Positions 28,000-34,778 of a DNA stretch of 34,778 bases are shown here, piece by piece. Numbering within the stretch: the stretch's first letter is position 1; every line of letters begins with the position of its first letter. Origin of the DNA: Clostridiales bacterium (GTDB lineage Bacteria > Acidobacteriota > Aminicenantia > Aminicenantales > UBA8522); assembly GCA_029907205.1 (NCBI GenBank), contig JARYMI010000029.1, positions 1-34,778 of the forward strand, read 5' to 3'. The translations under genes and the position numbers were made by a program. Below the pieces are notes generated by a model. The model saw only the letters and a program-made list of their open reading frames with translations. It ran no database searches and was not told the DNA's origin.

Positions 28000-30453
28000 A
28001 TGGAAATTAAGAGCCTGCTTGTCAAGATATCGGCGGATATTTCAGAGCTATCCAAAGCGCTCAAGGATTCAAAGTCTAAACTTCAGGAGGTCGGAAGATC
28101 CTTTCAAACAGTAGGGGCCGGGCTATCCGCCGCTGTCACCCTTCCGCTCGTCGGGGTTGGCACGGCAGCCATCAAGGCAGCTATGGAAGCTCAGGAGTCC
28201 GAGAATCTCTTTGAGGTTTCAATGGGGAATATGGCCGGAGCCGCAAGGGCCTGGTCAGAGGACCTGAGAAAACAGCTCGGGTTAAATGCCTACGAGGTCA
28301 GAAAAAACGTCGGTACGTTCTACAATATGTTTGATGCGATGGGACTCGGATCGCAGAGCGCATATGAGCTCTCAACCGGCCTGACCAAGCTGGCCTATGA
28401 TATGGCCAGTTTCTACAACCTCAATCCGGAAGAGGCCTTTCAGAAGCTCAGGGCGGGGATAACGGGAGAGGTTGAGCCTCTTAAACGACTGGGCATTGTG
28501 GTTGATGAAGCTGCCGTAAAAACATATGCGTACACGCACGGAATCGCTCAAATGGGATCGGAATTGACTCAGCAGCAGAAGGTGATGGCCAGGTATGGAC
28601 TGATTATGGAACAGACCAAGAACGCCCAGGGCGATCTGGACAGAACAATGGACAGCCCGACCAATAAGCTCAGGGTTCTTGGCAGCCAGCTCAAACAGAC
28701 AGCAATTGACCTGGGAATGGCCCTTATGCCTGCCTTTCAGGCCCTTTTATCTGTGGCCCAAAAGGGAGTCAAAATCATCAGCGAGGTTATCCAAGCATTT
28801 AATTCCCTGCCAAAGCCAATTCAGACGGTAATTGTCGTCATGGCTGGCTTGGCGGCTGCGGCCGGTCCAGTGATGATGATCACAGGTCAATTCCTCAAGA
28901 TGCTTCCCGCTCTTGTAACCGGATTTAAGCTCCTGATCGGAGCAATCAATCCACTTACGATTGCTATAGGCGCCGCGGCGGCAGCCGGATTCACGCTTTA
29001 TAACATTCTTTCCCAGTTAAAAGAACAGGAAGAGTATAACCGGCAGGCAGATGAGAGATTACGAGAGACACAGGAAAAACTTAAGGCCAAGCTCTGGGAG
29101 GCGGCCCAGCAGGCAGGAATGACCGGAGAACAGTTTCAGGACCTGACTGATAAATACAATGGCAACATCGCCGCAATGGCTCGTGCAATCTATAAAGGTC
29201 AGGAAGGAGTTGAACTCCAGAGGGCCCTGGCTGAGGTCGGGAAAAAACATGCCGAGTCCATCGATAAGCAGAGAGAAGCCCAGGAAAAAGAAAGGCTTGA
29301 GAAGGGAAAGGCACTGGCTGCCGGCCTCCAGACCAAAGAGCAGATTGAGAAAATTATCTCTTTACGGAAGCAGCTGACTGACGAGATCAAGAAGGCTACG
29401 TTAGGGGAGCTTGAATACAGCCGGTACTCGCTGCGGGCTCAATATGAGGAGCGCGTTGCCCAGATCAATCAGGAAGTGAACGATGAAAAGACCAGAACGG
29501 AGTTATTGCTGGCTGCCCGTCAATCCTATCATGCTCAACTTGCGGCCTTGGAAAAGGCGGCAAGGGAAAAAGAGCTAAACGAAAAGATTGAGTTTGCTAA
29601 GAAAATTAAGGAGGAAGAGCAGGCCCTGATCCTGGCCAGGATCCAGGCGGAAAAGGATTACCAGGCGAAAAAGCAGGAAATCAGTAATGCCATCGTCATG
29701 ATGTCATTAAATGAGAAGGATCAGAAGCTTTTTGCGCTGGAGCAGGAGCGGCAGGCGAAGATGGCGGCAATCCTGGAGGAGCAAACCTATAATCAGACAC
29801 AGAAGGAAATGCTGCTTGCCCTCTGGAATGAATATTACGAGAAAAAGCGCGAACAGATACTGGGAGAATATGACGCCTGGAAGCAATATGTGGAGTTTGT
29901 CCGGGATTCTATTGAGAATACCCTGACTTCCAGCATCAATAACTTTCTGGATGCTTTTGCTGCCTGGGGAGAGCAAGGGGGAAGCATTCTTTCTGCCTTT
30001 GGCAATGCCTTCAAGTCTATGGCTAAAACGGCTATCAGGGCGCTCCAGGACATGGTGGTGGCAACGCACCAGAGCGCAATAAAGACCATTGCGGCCAAGA
30101 AGGCAGAGGCCATAGCCTGCCAGATAGCAAACGTAATGAAGTCAATCCCATTTCCCCTGAATATTGTCCTGGTGGCTGGAGCGATAGCCGCGGTATCAAA
30201 GTTATTTTCCGCCATCAAGCTGGCCGAAGGCGGGATCGTTACAAAGCCAACCCTGGCCGTTGTCGGAGAGGCGGGTCCTGAGGCGGTAATCCCACTGAAC
30301 CGCTATCCCGCCTTTGCAATGGCCGGCACCGGAGGGCCGAACATTAACCTTTCTGTGAATATCTATGGTGATGTTAATAATGCTGGCGGAGTAGACGAGA
30401 TATCTGAACGCATGGCAGTTAAACTTCAATCCATGCTCAGGGGGATGCGATGA
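28000..30453 (+). CDS. Tape-measure protein
   Basis: This 817-residue protein is the longest in the window. The N-terminus is a coil (about 5-35), then a domain with SFQTVGAGLSAAVTLPLVGVGTAA and the family-like FYNLNPEEAFQKLRAGITGE. Hydrophobic segments lie at about 275-340. A long Glu/Lys/Gln coiled coil (about 345-620) follows, and a Gly-rich end has GGIVTKPTLAVVGEAGPEAVIPL, a common tape-measure tail motif. By the rough rule of 0.15 nm per residue, the tail would be near 120 nm. Confidence 0.92.
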   Translation: MEIKSLLVKISADISELSKALKDSKSKLQEVGRSFQTVGAGLSAAVTLPLVGVGTAAIKAAMEAQESENLFEVSMGNMAGAARAWSEDLRKQLGLNAYEVRKNVGTFYNMFDAMGLGSQSAYELSTGLTKLAYDMASFYNLNPEEAFQKLRAGITGEVEPLKRLGIVVDEAAVKTYAYTHGIAQMGSELTQQQKVMARYGLIMEQTKNAQGDLDRTMDSPTNKLRVLGSQLKQTAIDLGMALMPAFQALLSVAQKGVKIISEVIQAFNSLPKPIQTVIVVMAGLAAAAGPVMMITGQFLKMLPALVTGFKLLIGAINPLTIAIGAAAAAGFTLYNILSQLKEQEEYNRQADERLRETQEKLKAKLWEAAQQAGMTGEQFQDLTDKYNGNIAAMARAIYKGQEGVELQRALAEVGKKHAESIDKQREAQEKERLEKGKALAAGLQTKEQIEKIISLRKQLTDEIKKATLGELEYSRYSLRAQYEERVAQINQEVNDEKTRTELLLAARQSYHAQLAALEKAAREKELNEKIEFAKKIKEEEQALILARIQAEKDYQAKKQEISNAIVMMSLNEKDQKLFALEQERQAKMAAILEEQTYNQTQKEMLLALWNEYYEKKREQILGEYDAWKQYVEFVRDSIENTLTSSINNFLDAFAAWGEQGGSILSAFGNAFKSMAKTAIRALQDMVVATHQSAIKTIAAKKAEAIACQIANVMKSIPFPLNIVLVAGAIAAVSKLFSAIKLAEGGIVTKPTLAVVGEAGPEAVIPLNRYPAFAMAGTGGPNINLSVNIYGDVNNAGGVDEISERMAVKLQSMLRGMR

Positions 30454-31175
30454 CAATTAGCCCTCCATTTCTAAAAGACACGGATGCGAATATCCTGTAT
30501 TTCCCATCAAAATTCTATATACGGTCCGAATCAATGAGCAGGCGCTCATCTCTTGTGCAACTCCCGTATTCGGACCTTAGCAAGGAGACCGCTGATGGGT
30601 GTTTCAATCCCCGAAGAGTGGACGTATCTGGCATCCTGTATGCTGAGGATGAAGCTACCGCCCGGGCACTCGTTGATTCCGTCCATGCTTTTTCACATAA
30701 GAAAGGCCTGGAGCTGTGGTATAAGGGCAGGCGGATAAGAATAGATAAACTTCTGGAAAGCACGATTCAGGATAATGGCAAAAGAGGGTTCCTCTACAAT
30801 ATCTCCATCGGATTTCAGGCCGGAGACCCGTTCTGGTATTCTGAAGAAAAAGAGATCATCCCGACATCCAACCCGTATGAATTTGAGATTAACGGGACAG
30901 CAGATACTTTCCCGATAATCCAGGTTACAATGCTTGGTCCTGCTTCTCTGCTAGCCCTGGAGGTCAATGAGTATAGCTGTCAGTTCAATGCCCCACTGAT
31001 TCAAAATGACATTCTGGAAATTGATTCATATCACGGCAAAGTTAAACTTAACGGAGAGGATGCCATAAAGAATTTTTCCGGCTTATTCCCGAAACTTAAT
31101 CCTGGGAAGAATACGATCGAAGTTTCAGGCGGATCCGGATCCGTTGTCATCAATTACTCGGAGGCCTATATCTGA
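30450..31175 (+). CDS. Distal tail protein (Dit-like)
   Basis: This 241-residue protein follows the tape-measure gene (ATGA overlap), as Dit does. The N-terminal domain is beta-rich and has the pattern RRVDVSGILYAEDEATARALVDSVHAF, typical of Dit belts. The C-terminal half, after FQAGDPFWYSEE, is a beta-sandwich of galectin-like size. It should form the hexameric hub at the tail tip. Confidence 0.8.
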   Translation: MTISPPFLKDTDANILYFPSKFYIRSESMSRRSSLVQLPYSDLSKETADGCFNPRRVDVSGILYAEDEATARALVDSVHAFSHKKGLELWYKGRRIRIDKLLESTIQDNGKRGFLYNISIGFQAGDPFWYSEEKEIIPTSNPYEFEINGTADTFPIIQVTMLGPASLLALEVNEYSCQFNAPLIQNDILEIDSYHGKVKLNGEDAIKNFSGLFPKLNPGKNTIEVSGGSGSVVINYSEAYI

Positions 31176-32263
31176 TGTATTTCCGGGGCGGAAAAAGATT
31201 CAGGGAAACAAGATTTTCTGGACATTCTCCGGGAATTTATGTTCCACTTTATATTCCGGCTGGCCCTGGTTTCAAGCTTGTTTTCTATGACCCAACTGAT
31301 GAAAAAATCGGAGAGCTTGGCAGTGATGCCTATTCTCATCTTGTTGAGGAAGTGAATTTTGAGCTCCTTGAATCTGGCTGCGGTTCAATGGAGCTTACCC
31401 TGACAGAGAAACCGCCTTTTGAGATTGGATATCGAACCCGTGTTGATATTTTTCCATTCTTCAGCTCTGATCCCTGGTATACCGGCTTTATATATGACCT
31501 TCCCAGGAAATCTTCAAAAACCACTGAGCTGAGATACCAGGGCTTCGGATATTTCGATCAGCTCGACTGGGTTCTAGTCTCCGGCTCGTGGATATATAAG
31601 AAGGTCAGTGAAGTTATTGCCGATATTATTGAGAACCAGGTGGCCCCGAAAACGGCCATAAAATTTAACCGGCCAAAAATCTTAGAAAGCACAAGTGCAG
31701 TCGAAAACTTCGCGGCTGATAAGATTACTGCAAAAGAGGCGCTCAAGAAATTATCGGAATTCGAGCCATTATTTGTCTGGGGAGTTGACAATTTTCGAGA
31801 ATTCTTTTTCTCTCTACGCTCAGCCCAGATAGTTTCTAAACTCTGGGTCGGGAAGCATTGCGAGGATTTTGAACTTGAAGAAAATGCCAGCCAAATTGCC
31901 AACCGCCTGTATATCAAGGCGGGCATCATATCACTCGGTTCAAACTATGTGGCGGTTATCCAGGACAATGATTCAATATCGAAGTATGGCATCAGGGAGG
32001 CGATAATCTCTGCACCTGAGGTCCAAAGCATTGAAGACGCCGTTACCTGGGGATATGCCCAACTTGCACAGAAAAAGCTGAAAAAGCTTGCCGGAGTTGC
32101 CAGGAATGTCTTTCTTGAGAATATGAAGCCCATTGAAGCAAGAGGGAAGGCAGTAATAGTTGACGAGGCCGGGGCCGAAAGGGAACTGAAAATAACCGCA
32201 GTTGATTACATGATTTCAACGTCCGGTATTTTGGCCACCCTGAAGTTGGAGGCTTATGAATGA
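31175..32263 (+). CDS. Tail hub / tail-associated protein (Tal-like)
   Basis: This 362-residue protein follows Dit and resembles gp27-type hub proteins: FKLVFYDPTDEKIGEL near the start, FELLESGCGSMELTL, an IGYRTRVDIFPF stretch, and AKEALKKLSEFEP in the middle. It lacks a long C-terminal enzymatic extension, so it is short for a Tal. It should close the tail tube and hold the fibre. Confidence 0.75.
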   Translation: MYFRGGKRFRETRFSGHSPGIYVPLYIPAGPGFKLVFYDPTDEKIGELGSDAYSHLVEEVNFELLESGCGSMELTLTEKPPFEIGYRTRVDIFPFFSSDPWYTGFIYDLPRKSSKTTELRYQGFGYFDQLDWVLVSGSWIYKKVSEVIADIIENQVAPKTAIKFNRPKILESTSAVENFAADKITAKEALKKLSEFEPLFVWGVDNFREFFFSLRSAQIVSKLWVGKHCEDFELEENASQIANRLYIKAGIISLGSNYVAVIQDNDSISKYGIREAIISAPEVQSIEDAVTWGYAQLAQKKLKKLAGVARNVFLENMKPIEARGKAVIVDEAGAERELKITAVDYMISTSGILATLKLEAYE

Positions 32264-33309
32264 GCAGGTTTGAGGAAAGGATCATGGAGTTGATTCACCA
32301 ACTGCGCGAAGAAATCCGCATGAATGACCAGAGGATAAAGCAGCTTTCCGGTGGGAGCGGTGGGGGGATCGACCTGACGGCCATAATGCTAAAGGCCATA
32401 TATGACCAGGATGAAGACGGGATTGTGGACAACGCAAAGAGACTTGATGGATACACCCTTGAGGAAATTCTTAGCCAGGGCGGCGGGAAGCTCGTTAGGG
32501 TAAAAGCCGATGAAAGCGGATTAGAGTTTGTCTCTCCCTCAGCGGGGGAACTTGATGATTTTCTTGATTTAGCTGATACCCCATCTTCGTATTCTGGGGC
32601 TGGTGGAAAAATCGTAGGGGTTAAAGCAGATGAGAGTGGGCTTGAATTTATTACTCCGTCTTCGGGTAGCGGAAGAAATGTCATAATTGATGAAGCGTTT
32701 AACGGATTAACAGTAGGCAACATAGCAGGACAGGGAAGCTACGCTTTTGCGAGTGCTTGGCAAGCTGAAACTTCAGGAACTGCTCAAGTTGTTGTGAAGG
32801 ATGGTTCAGATAAATGCCTTGAAATTACTGCTAATGCTGGAACGAGTTTGAATGTAAAGACTATTTTTTCCAATAAGTTTGGTTTAACACCTGGTTGTCG
32901 TGTAAGTTGGAAAATGAAGATAAGTAGCGATGTATCAGGCATATCTGGTGGTGTTCTTATAGCTGATGCCACCCCCACAACGAGAGCTTCGGTTAGATTT
33001 GGTTATTCAAGTGGGTTAAAGCTGAGGGTCTATAACGGTTCTACAAATGTTGATATTATGGCCGCCTCAAAAGATATATGGTACCAGATAGATATGATAT
33101 ATTTCCCATCATATTCAGCCAACGGAGCTATTTTAGTATGGGTTGATGGTGTTTTTCAGGGTGTCTATGCGAACTATGGCGGTATAGCAGCGGGCGGAAA
33201 AGGCATACAAGAGTTGAGAATGTATATAACTTCTCCATCTGGTTCCGCAGAAAAGATATATATTGATGACCTTTTTGTTGAGGTTTATCACCCATTAGAG
33301 GCAGCGTAG
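32260..33309 (+). CDS. Tail fibre / receptor-binding protein
   Basis: This 349-residue protein has an N-terminal helix (tail attachment), a Gly-rich linker, and two copies of a stalk unit, GGKLVRVKADESGLEF and GGKIVGVKADESGLEF. A C-terminal beta-sandwich (about 140-345) resembles a concanavalin A/LamG-type lectin fold, with WKMKISSDV and VWVDGVFQGVY. The lectin-like part is coded by more AT-rich DNA than the first part, which suggests exchange of the receptor-binding domain. It overlaps the hub gene by ATGA. Confidence 0.75.
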   Translation: MSRFEERIMELIHQLREEIRMNDQRIKQLSGGSGGGIDLTAIMLKAIYDQDEDGIVDNAKRLDGYTLEEILSQGGGKLVRVKADESGLEFVSPSAGELDDFLDLADTPSSYSGAGGKIVGVKADESGLEFITPSSGSGRNVIIDEAFNGLTVGNIAGQGSYAFASAWQAETSGTAQVVVKDGSDKCLEITANAGTSLNVKTIFSNKFGLTPGCRVSWKMKISSDVSGISGGVLIADATPTTRASVRFGYSSGLKLRVYNGSTNVDIMAASKDIWYQIDMIYFPSYSANGAILVWVDGVFQGVYANYGGIAAGGKGIQELRMYITSPSGSAEKIYIDDLFVEVYHPLEAA

Positions 33310-33317
33310 GAGGAAAT

Positions 33318-34157
33318 ATGGCAAACAGATTCTTTCAATCTTGGGCAAATCGTCGGCGGAATCCGTTCACGGACCAGGAAAATCCGGTTGAAAAGCGGGA
33401 AACGGGTCTGATCATTCCAACTTCAGCGCCTTATCTGGTCCAGCTTCTTGAGGTTCCGCTGAAAGAACTCCCATCCTCTGTTACCGTCTACAACGTAACA
33501 GATTCTCAATATATGACGGAGGTAACCACTTCTCCCGCCCAGGGCCAGTTCAGGGTCGATTATCCCGAGCCAGGTGGAGAGGGTACCGGACTTATAGAAT
33601 TCAATTCTGCTGACGCTGGGAAGGTGATCAACATCAGCTATAAAGGCACCGGCTCGCCAGTCATAACGGAATTCCTGGATGCGATAGTAGAAGGCTTTGA
33701 ACAGCATGAGTATGCGACTGCAGCCATGAAAGCATCTGGAAATGTGAAGAATTCTAATGATGCAGAAAAGGTAACCGTCTCGACAACGCCAGTCAAGCTA
33801 AAAGAAATACGGATCAACAAAAATTATGAGGGAAGCCTAAGGGTAGTCTGGTTAATGAATTGCGAGAAGGGTTATGGGGTATGGGGCCAAGTCTATAAGA
33901 ATGGGACTCCGATAGGCACTGAGCAGAAAACTACCTATTTAAATCCAACTGCCTTCACCCAGGACATATCTGGCGGTCTGGCGGCGGGAGATTTGATTCA
34001 AATATACCTCAGGGCTGCCTCTGGAGATACCGGCCATGTTAAGAACATGAAGTTAGCTTTTGATTGGCTGCTGACAAAGATAATGAACTGGATTCTTTCG
34101 ACTCCCTTGGCCCTCTCTAATACAGATGGGCTTGATGTAACGAATCAGGACCCATGA
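33318..34157 (+). CDS. Tail fibre-associated protein
   Basis: This 279-residue protein is mostly beta-rich. It has an N-terminal part with LIIPTSAPYLVQLLEVPLKE, a loop region with PGGEGTGLIEFNSADAGKVI, and a C-terminal beta-sandwich. A good AGGAGG site precedes ATG. As the last rightward gene it is probably a second fibre or tip component. Its 3' end overlaps the convergent JAB-like gene by 41 bases. No terminator is visible between them. Confidence 0.6.
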   Translation: MANRFFQSWANRRRNPFTDQENPVEKRETGLIIPTSAPYLVQLLEVPLKELPSSVTVYNVTDSQYMTEVTTSPAQGQFRVDYPEPGGEGTGLIEFNSADAGKVINISYKGTGSPVITEFLDAIVEGFEQHEYATAAMKASGNVKNSNDAEKVTVSTTPVKLKEIRINKNYEGSLRVVWLMNCEKGYGVWGQVYKNGTPIGTEQKTTYLNPTAFTQDISGGLAAGDLIQIYLRAASGDTGHVKNMKLAFDWLLTKIMNWILSTPLALSNTDGLDVTNQDP

Positions 34158-34563
34158 ATTCCTTGATTCTGCCTTTCTCAGGATAATAAACTAAAAATCT
34201 ACCTCGGAAGCCATGTTGCCAGAGCGTCATGAATAAGGCTTTATCTTCCTCAGAAAAGTCATCGGGCCATTTATGATTGTGCACTATTGCCGAAACGGAT
34301 GTCAGACTATTTTTATTTCTGGCAAGGGTTCTTATAATATTGGCCAACCCGATTGAAACCTTGTTCTGGCTTCCGCCCCTAAATTGGAATATTTGCCCAT
34401 CTTGGCAGATAAAAATTAACTTTTCTGTTCTGTTTCCCTCCCAGTCTGAATATTCTTTCTTCAAGATTTGAATTAGTTCGCCATCGGAGAGATCCTCATG
34501 GCTGGCTGCCGATGTGACATATAAAGACGAGAGCAAAAAAACCAGCATAAGAATCTTGACCAA
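34117..34563 (-). CDS. Secreted JAB/JAMM-like protein next to attR
   Basis: This 148-residue protein has a signal peptide (MVKILMLVFLLSSLYVTSA) and a small alpha/beta domain. The pattern VHNHKWPDDFSEED resembles the JAMM metal site H-x-H-x7-S-x2-D, with six rather than seven residues between His and Ser. The fold could cut an isopeptide-like or peptide bond in the periplasm, or have lost activity. The start is TTG 34563 (ATG 34548 is an alternative that loses the basic residue). No ribosome site is visible. It lies between the tail genes and attR, reads leftward, and faces the stranded tRNA promoter, which suggests expression in the lysogen. Confidence 0.6.
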   Translation of the reverse strand: MVKILMLVFLLSSLYVTSAASHEDLSDGELIQILKKEYSDWEGNRTEKLIFICQDGQIFQFRGGSQNKVSIGLANIIRTLARNKNSLTSVSAIVHNHKWPDDFSEEDKALFMTLWQHGFRGRFLVYYPEKGRIKEFMGPDSLHQAHLY

Positions 34564-34575
34564 ATCTTGACCAAA
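34554..34575. promoter_or_regulatory. Candidate integrase arm-type sites, right (tandem)
   Basis: TCTTGACCAAA occurs twice back to back (34554-34564 and 34565-34575), matching the single copy near attL. They lie about 120 bp inside attR. They overlap the start of the JAB-like gene, so integrase binding could also affect that gene. Confidence 0.55.
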
Positions 34576-34690
34576 CAGTTGGAGAAAAAGAGAAAGTAAG
34601 GAAATTTCGGGACTGGTCGGGTTGTGCCCGAATATGGGGAAAATATCTTTTATTAGGGGATATATGAGGGAGGGGAGAAACTGGCTGGAA

Positions 34691-34708
34691 TGAGTTAATC
34701 GCCCACCC
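34691..34708. repeat. attR core (18 bp)
   Basis: This is an exact copy of the attL core. Here it holds the first 14 bases of tRNA-Val without the rest of the gene. Host DNA begins at 34709. Confidence 0.9.
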
Positions 34709-34718
34709 AGCTGATTTA

Positions 34719-34746
34719 ATTTTATTCAAATCGGTGCGGCTGTCAA
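34719..34746 (-). promoter_or_regulatory. Stranded host tRNA-Val promoter
   Basis: On the minus strand a perfect TTGACA (34741-34746) and TAAAAT (34719-34724) are 16 bases apart. The start would be near 34712, about eight bases before the tRNA 5' end in the uninterrupted gene. This fits a normal tRNA promoter. In the lysogen it points into the prophage, toward the JAB-like gene about 150 bases away. Confidence 0.75.
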
Positions 34747-34778
34747 CCTGAAATCCAGCTGTATAAAATTTTCAAAAA

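Larger units (their letters stand above)
53..34708. mobile_element. Complete siphovirus prophage, attL to attR
   Basis: An identical 18-bp core starting TGAGTTAATCG occurs at 53-70 and 34691-34708, and the phage genes lie between the copies. The content is a full temperate set: integrase, repressor, Cro-like protein, excisionase-like protein, recombination and replication genes, lysis genes, terminase, HK97-type head and siphovirus tail. No structural gene appears broken, so the element may still be functional. The integrase gene is next to attL and the tail fibre genes end near attR, the usual order of an integrated lambdoid-like phage. Confidence 0.95.

Noticed and set aside
34496..34729. 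A minus-strand frame crossing attR
   Set aside because: It would run from host DNA through the core into the phage, has no recognisable motif, and overlaps the tRNA promoter.

Overview
The window is one complete integrated temperate phage, about 34.6 kb between two copies of an 18-bp attachment core (53-70 and 34691-34708), with a few dozen bases of host DNA on each side. The host cannot be named from the sequence. A lipoprotein with a diderm-style lipobox, TTG and GTG starts, strong AGGAGG ribosome sites and the tRNA all fit a bacterium, probably Gram-negative and of moderate GC. The phage is a long non-contractile-tailed siphovirus with an HK97-type head.

Layout. (1) Host tRNA-Val(CAC) lies on the minus strand at the left edge, and the phage is inserted in its 5' end. 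(2) The leftward lysogeny and accessory arm (204-6294) reads, from right to left, S24-type repressor, lipoprotein, a single-chain methyltransferase-endonuclease, a broken GIY-YIG gene, a three-gene operon (two-helix membrane protein, zinc-ribbon protein, ClpP/SppA-like serine protease), a small ORF with its own promoter, and the tyrosine integrase. (3) A switch region with three matching operators and a consensus rightward promoter lies at 6295-6413. (4) The rightward early region (6414-10823) has Cro-like, excisionase-like and CII-like regulators, then a recombination block with a Cas4/RecB-type Fe-S nuclease, closed by a terminator. (5) A replication initiator gene with an iteron-like origin inside it is followed by a dense run of tiny genes (11907-15981). 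Many of these are Cys-rich or single-helix membrane peptides, and several are under 60 codons. (6) The lysis block runs 16131-17957. (7) Terminase, portal, minor head, protease and capsid genes run 18148-24479. (8) Head-tail joining and tail genes run 24566-34157, including a tail chaperone with a clear -1 frameshift site. (9) A leftward secreted JAB/JAMM-like gene lies next to attR.

How it works together. Repressor and Cro-like protein compete at the three operators. CII-like and excisionase-like genes steer lysogeny against lytic growth. Genes on the minus strand are probably expressed in the lysogen and may change the host or exclude other phages. The plus-strand genes from 6414 to 34157 run in the usual order: regulation, recombination, replication, accessory, lysis, packaging, head, tail.

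The most striking feature is at the ends. Insertion separates the tRNA body from its own promoter by 34.6 kb. The phage carries a near-consensus promoter across the 3' end of int that points at the tRNA. The host's original tRNA promoter is left facing into the prophage, toward the secreted JAB-like gene. The membrane-protein/zinc-ribbon/protease operon is the best candidate for an undescribed accessory system.
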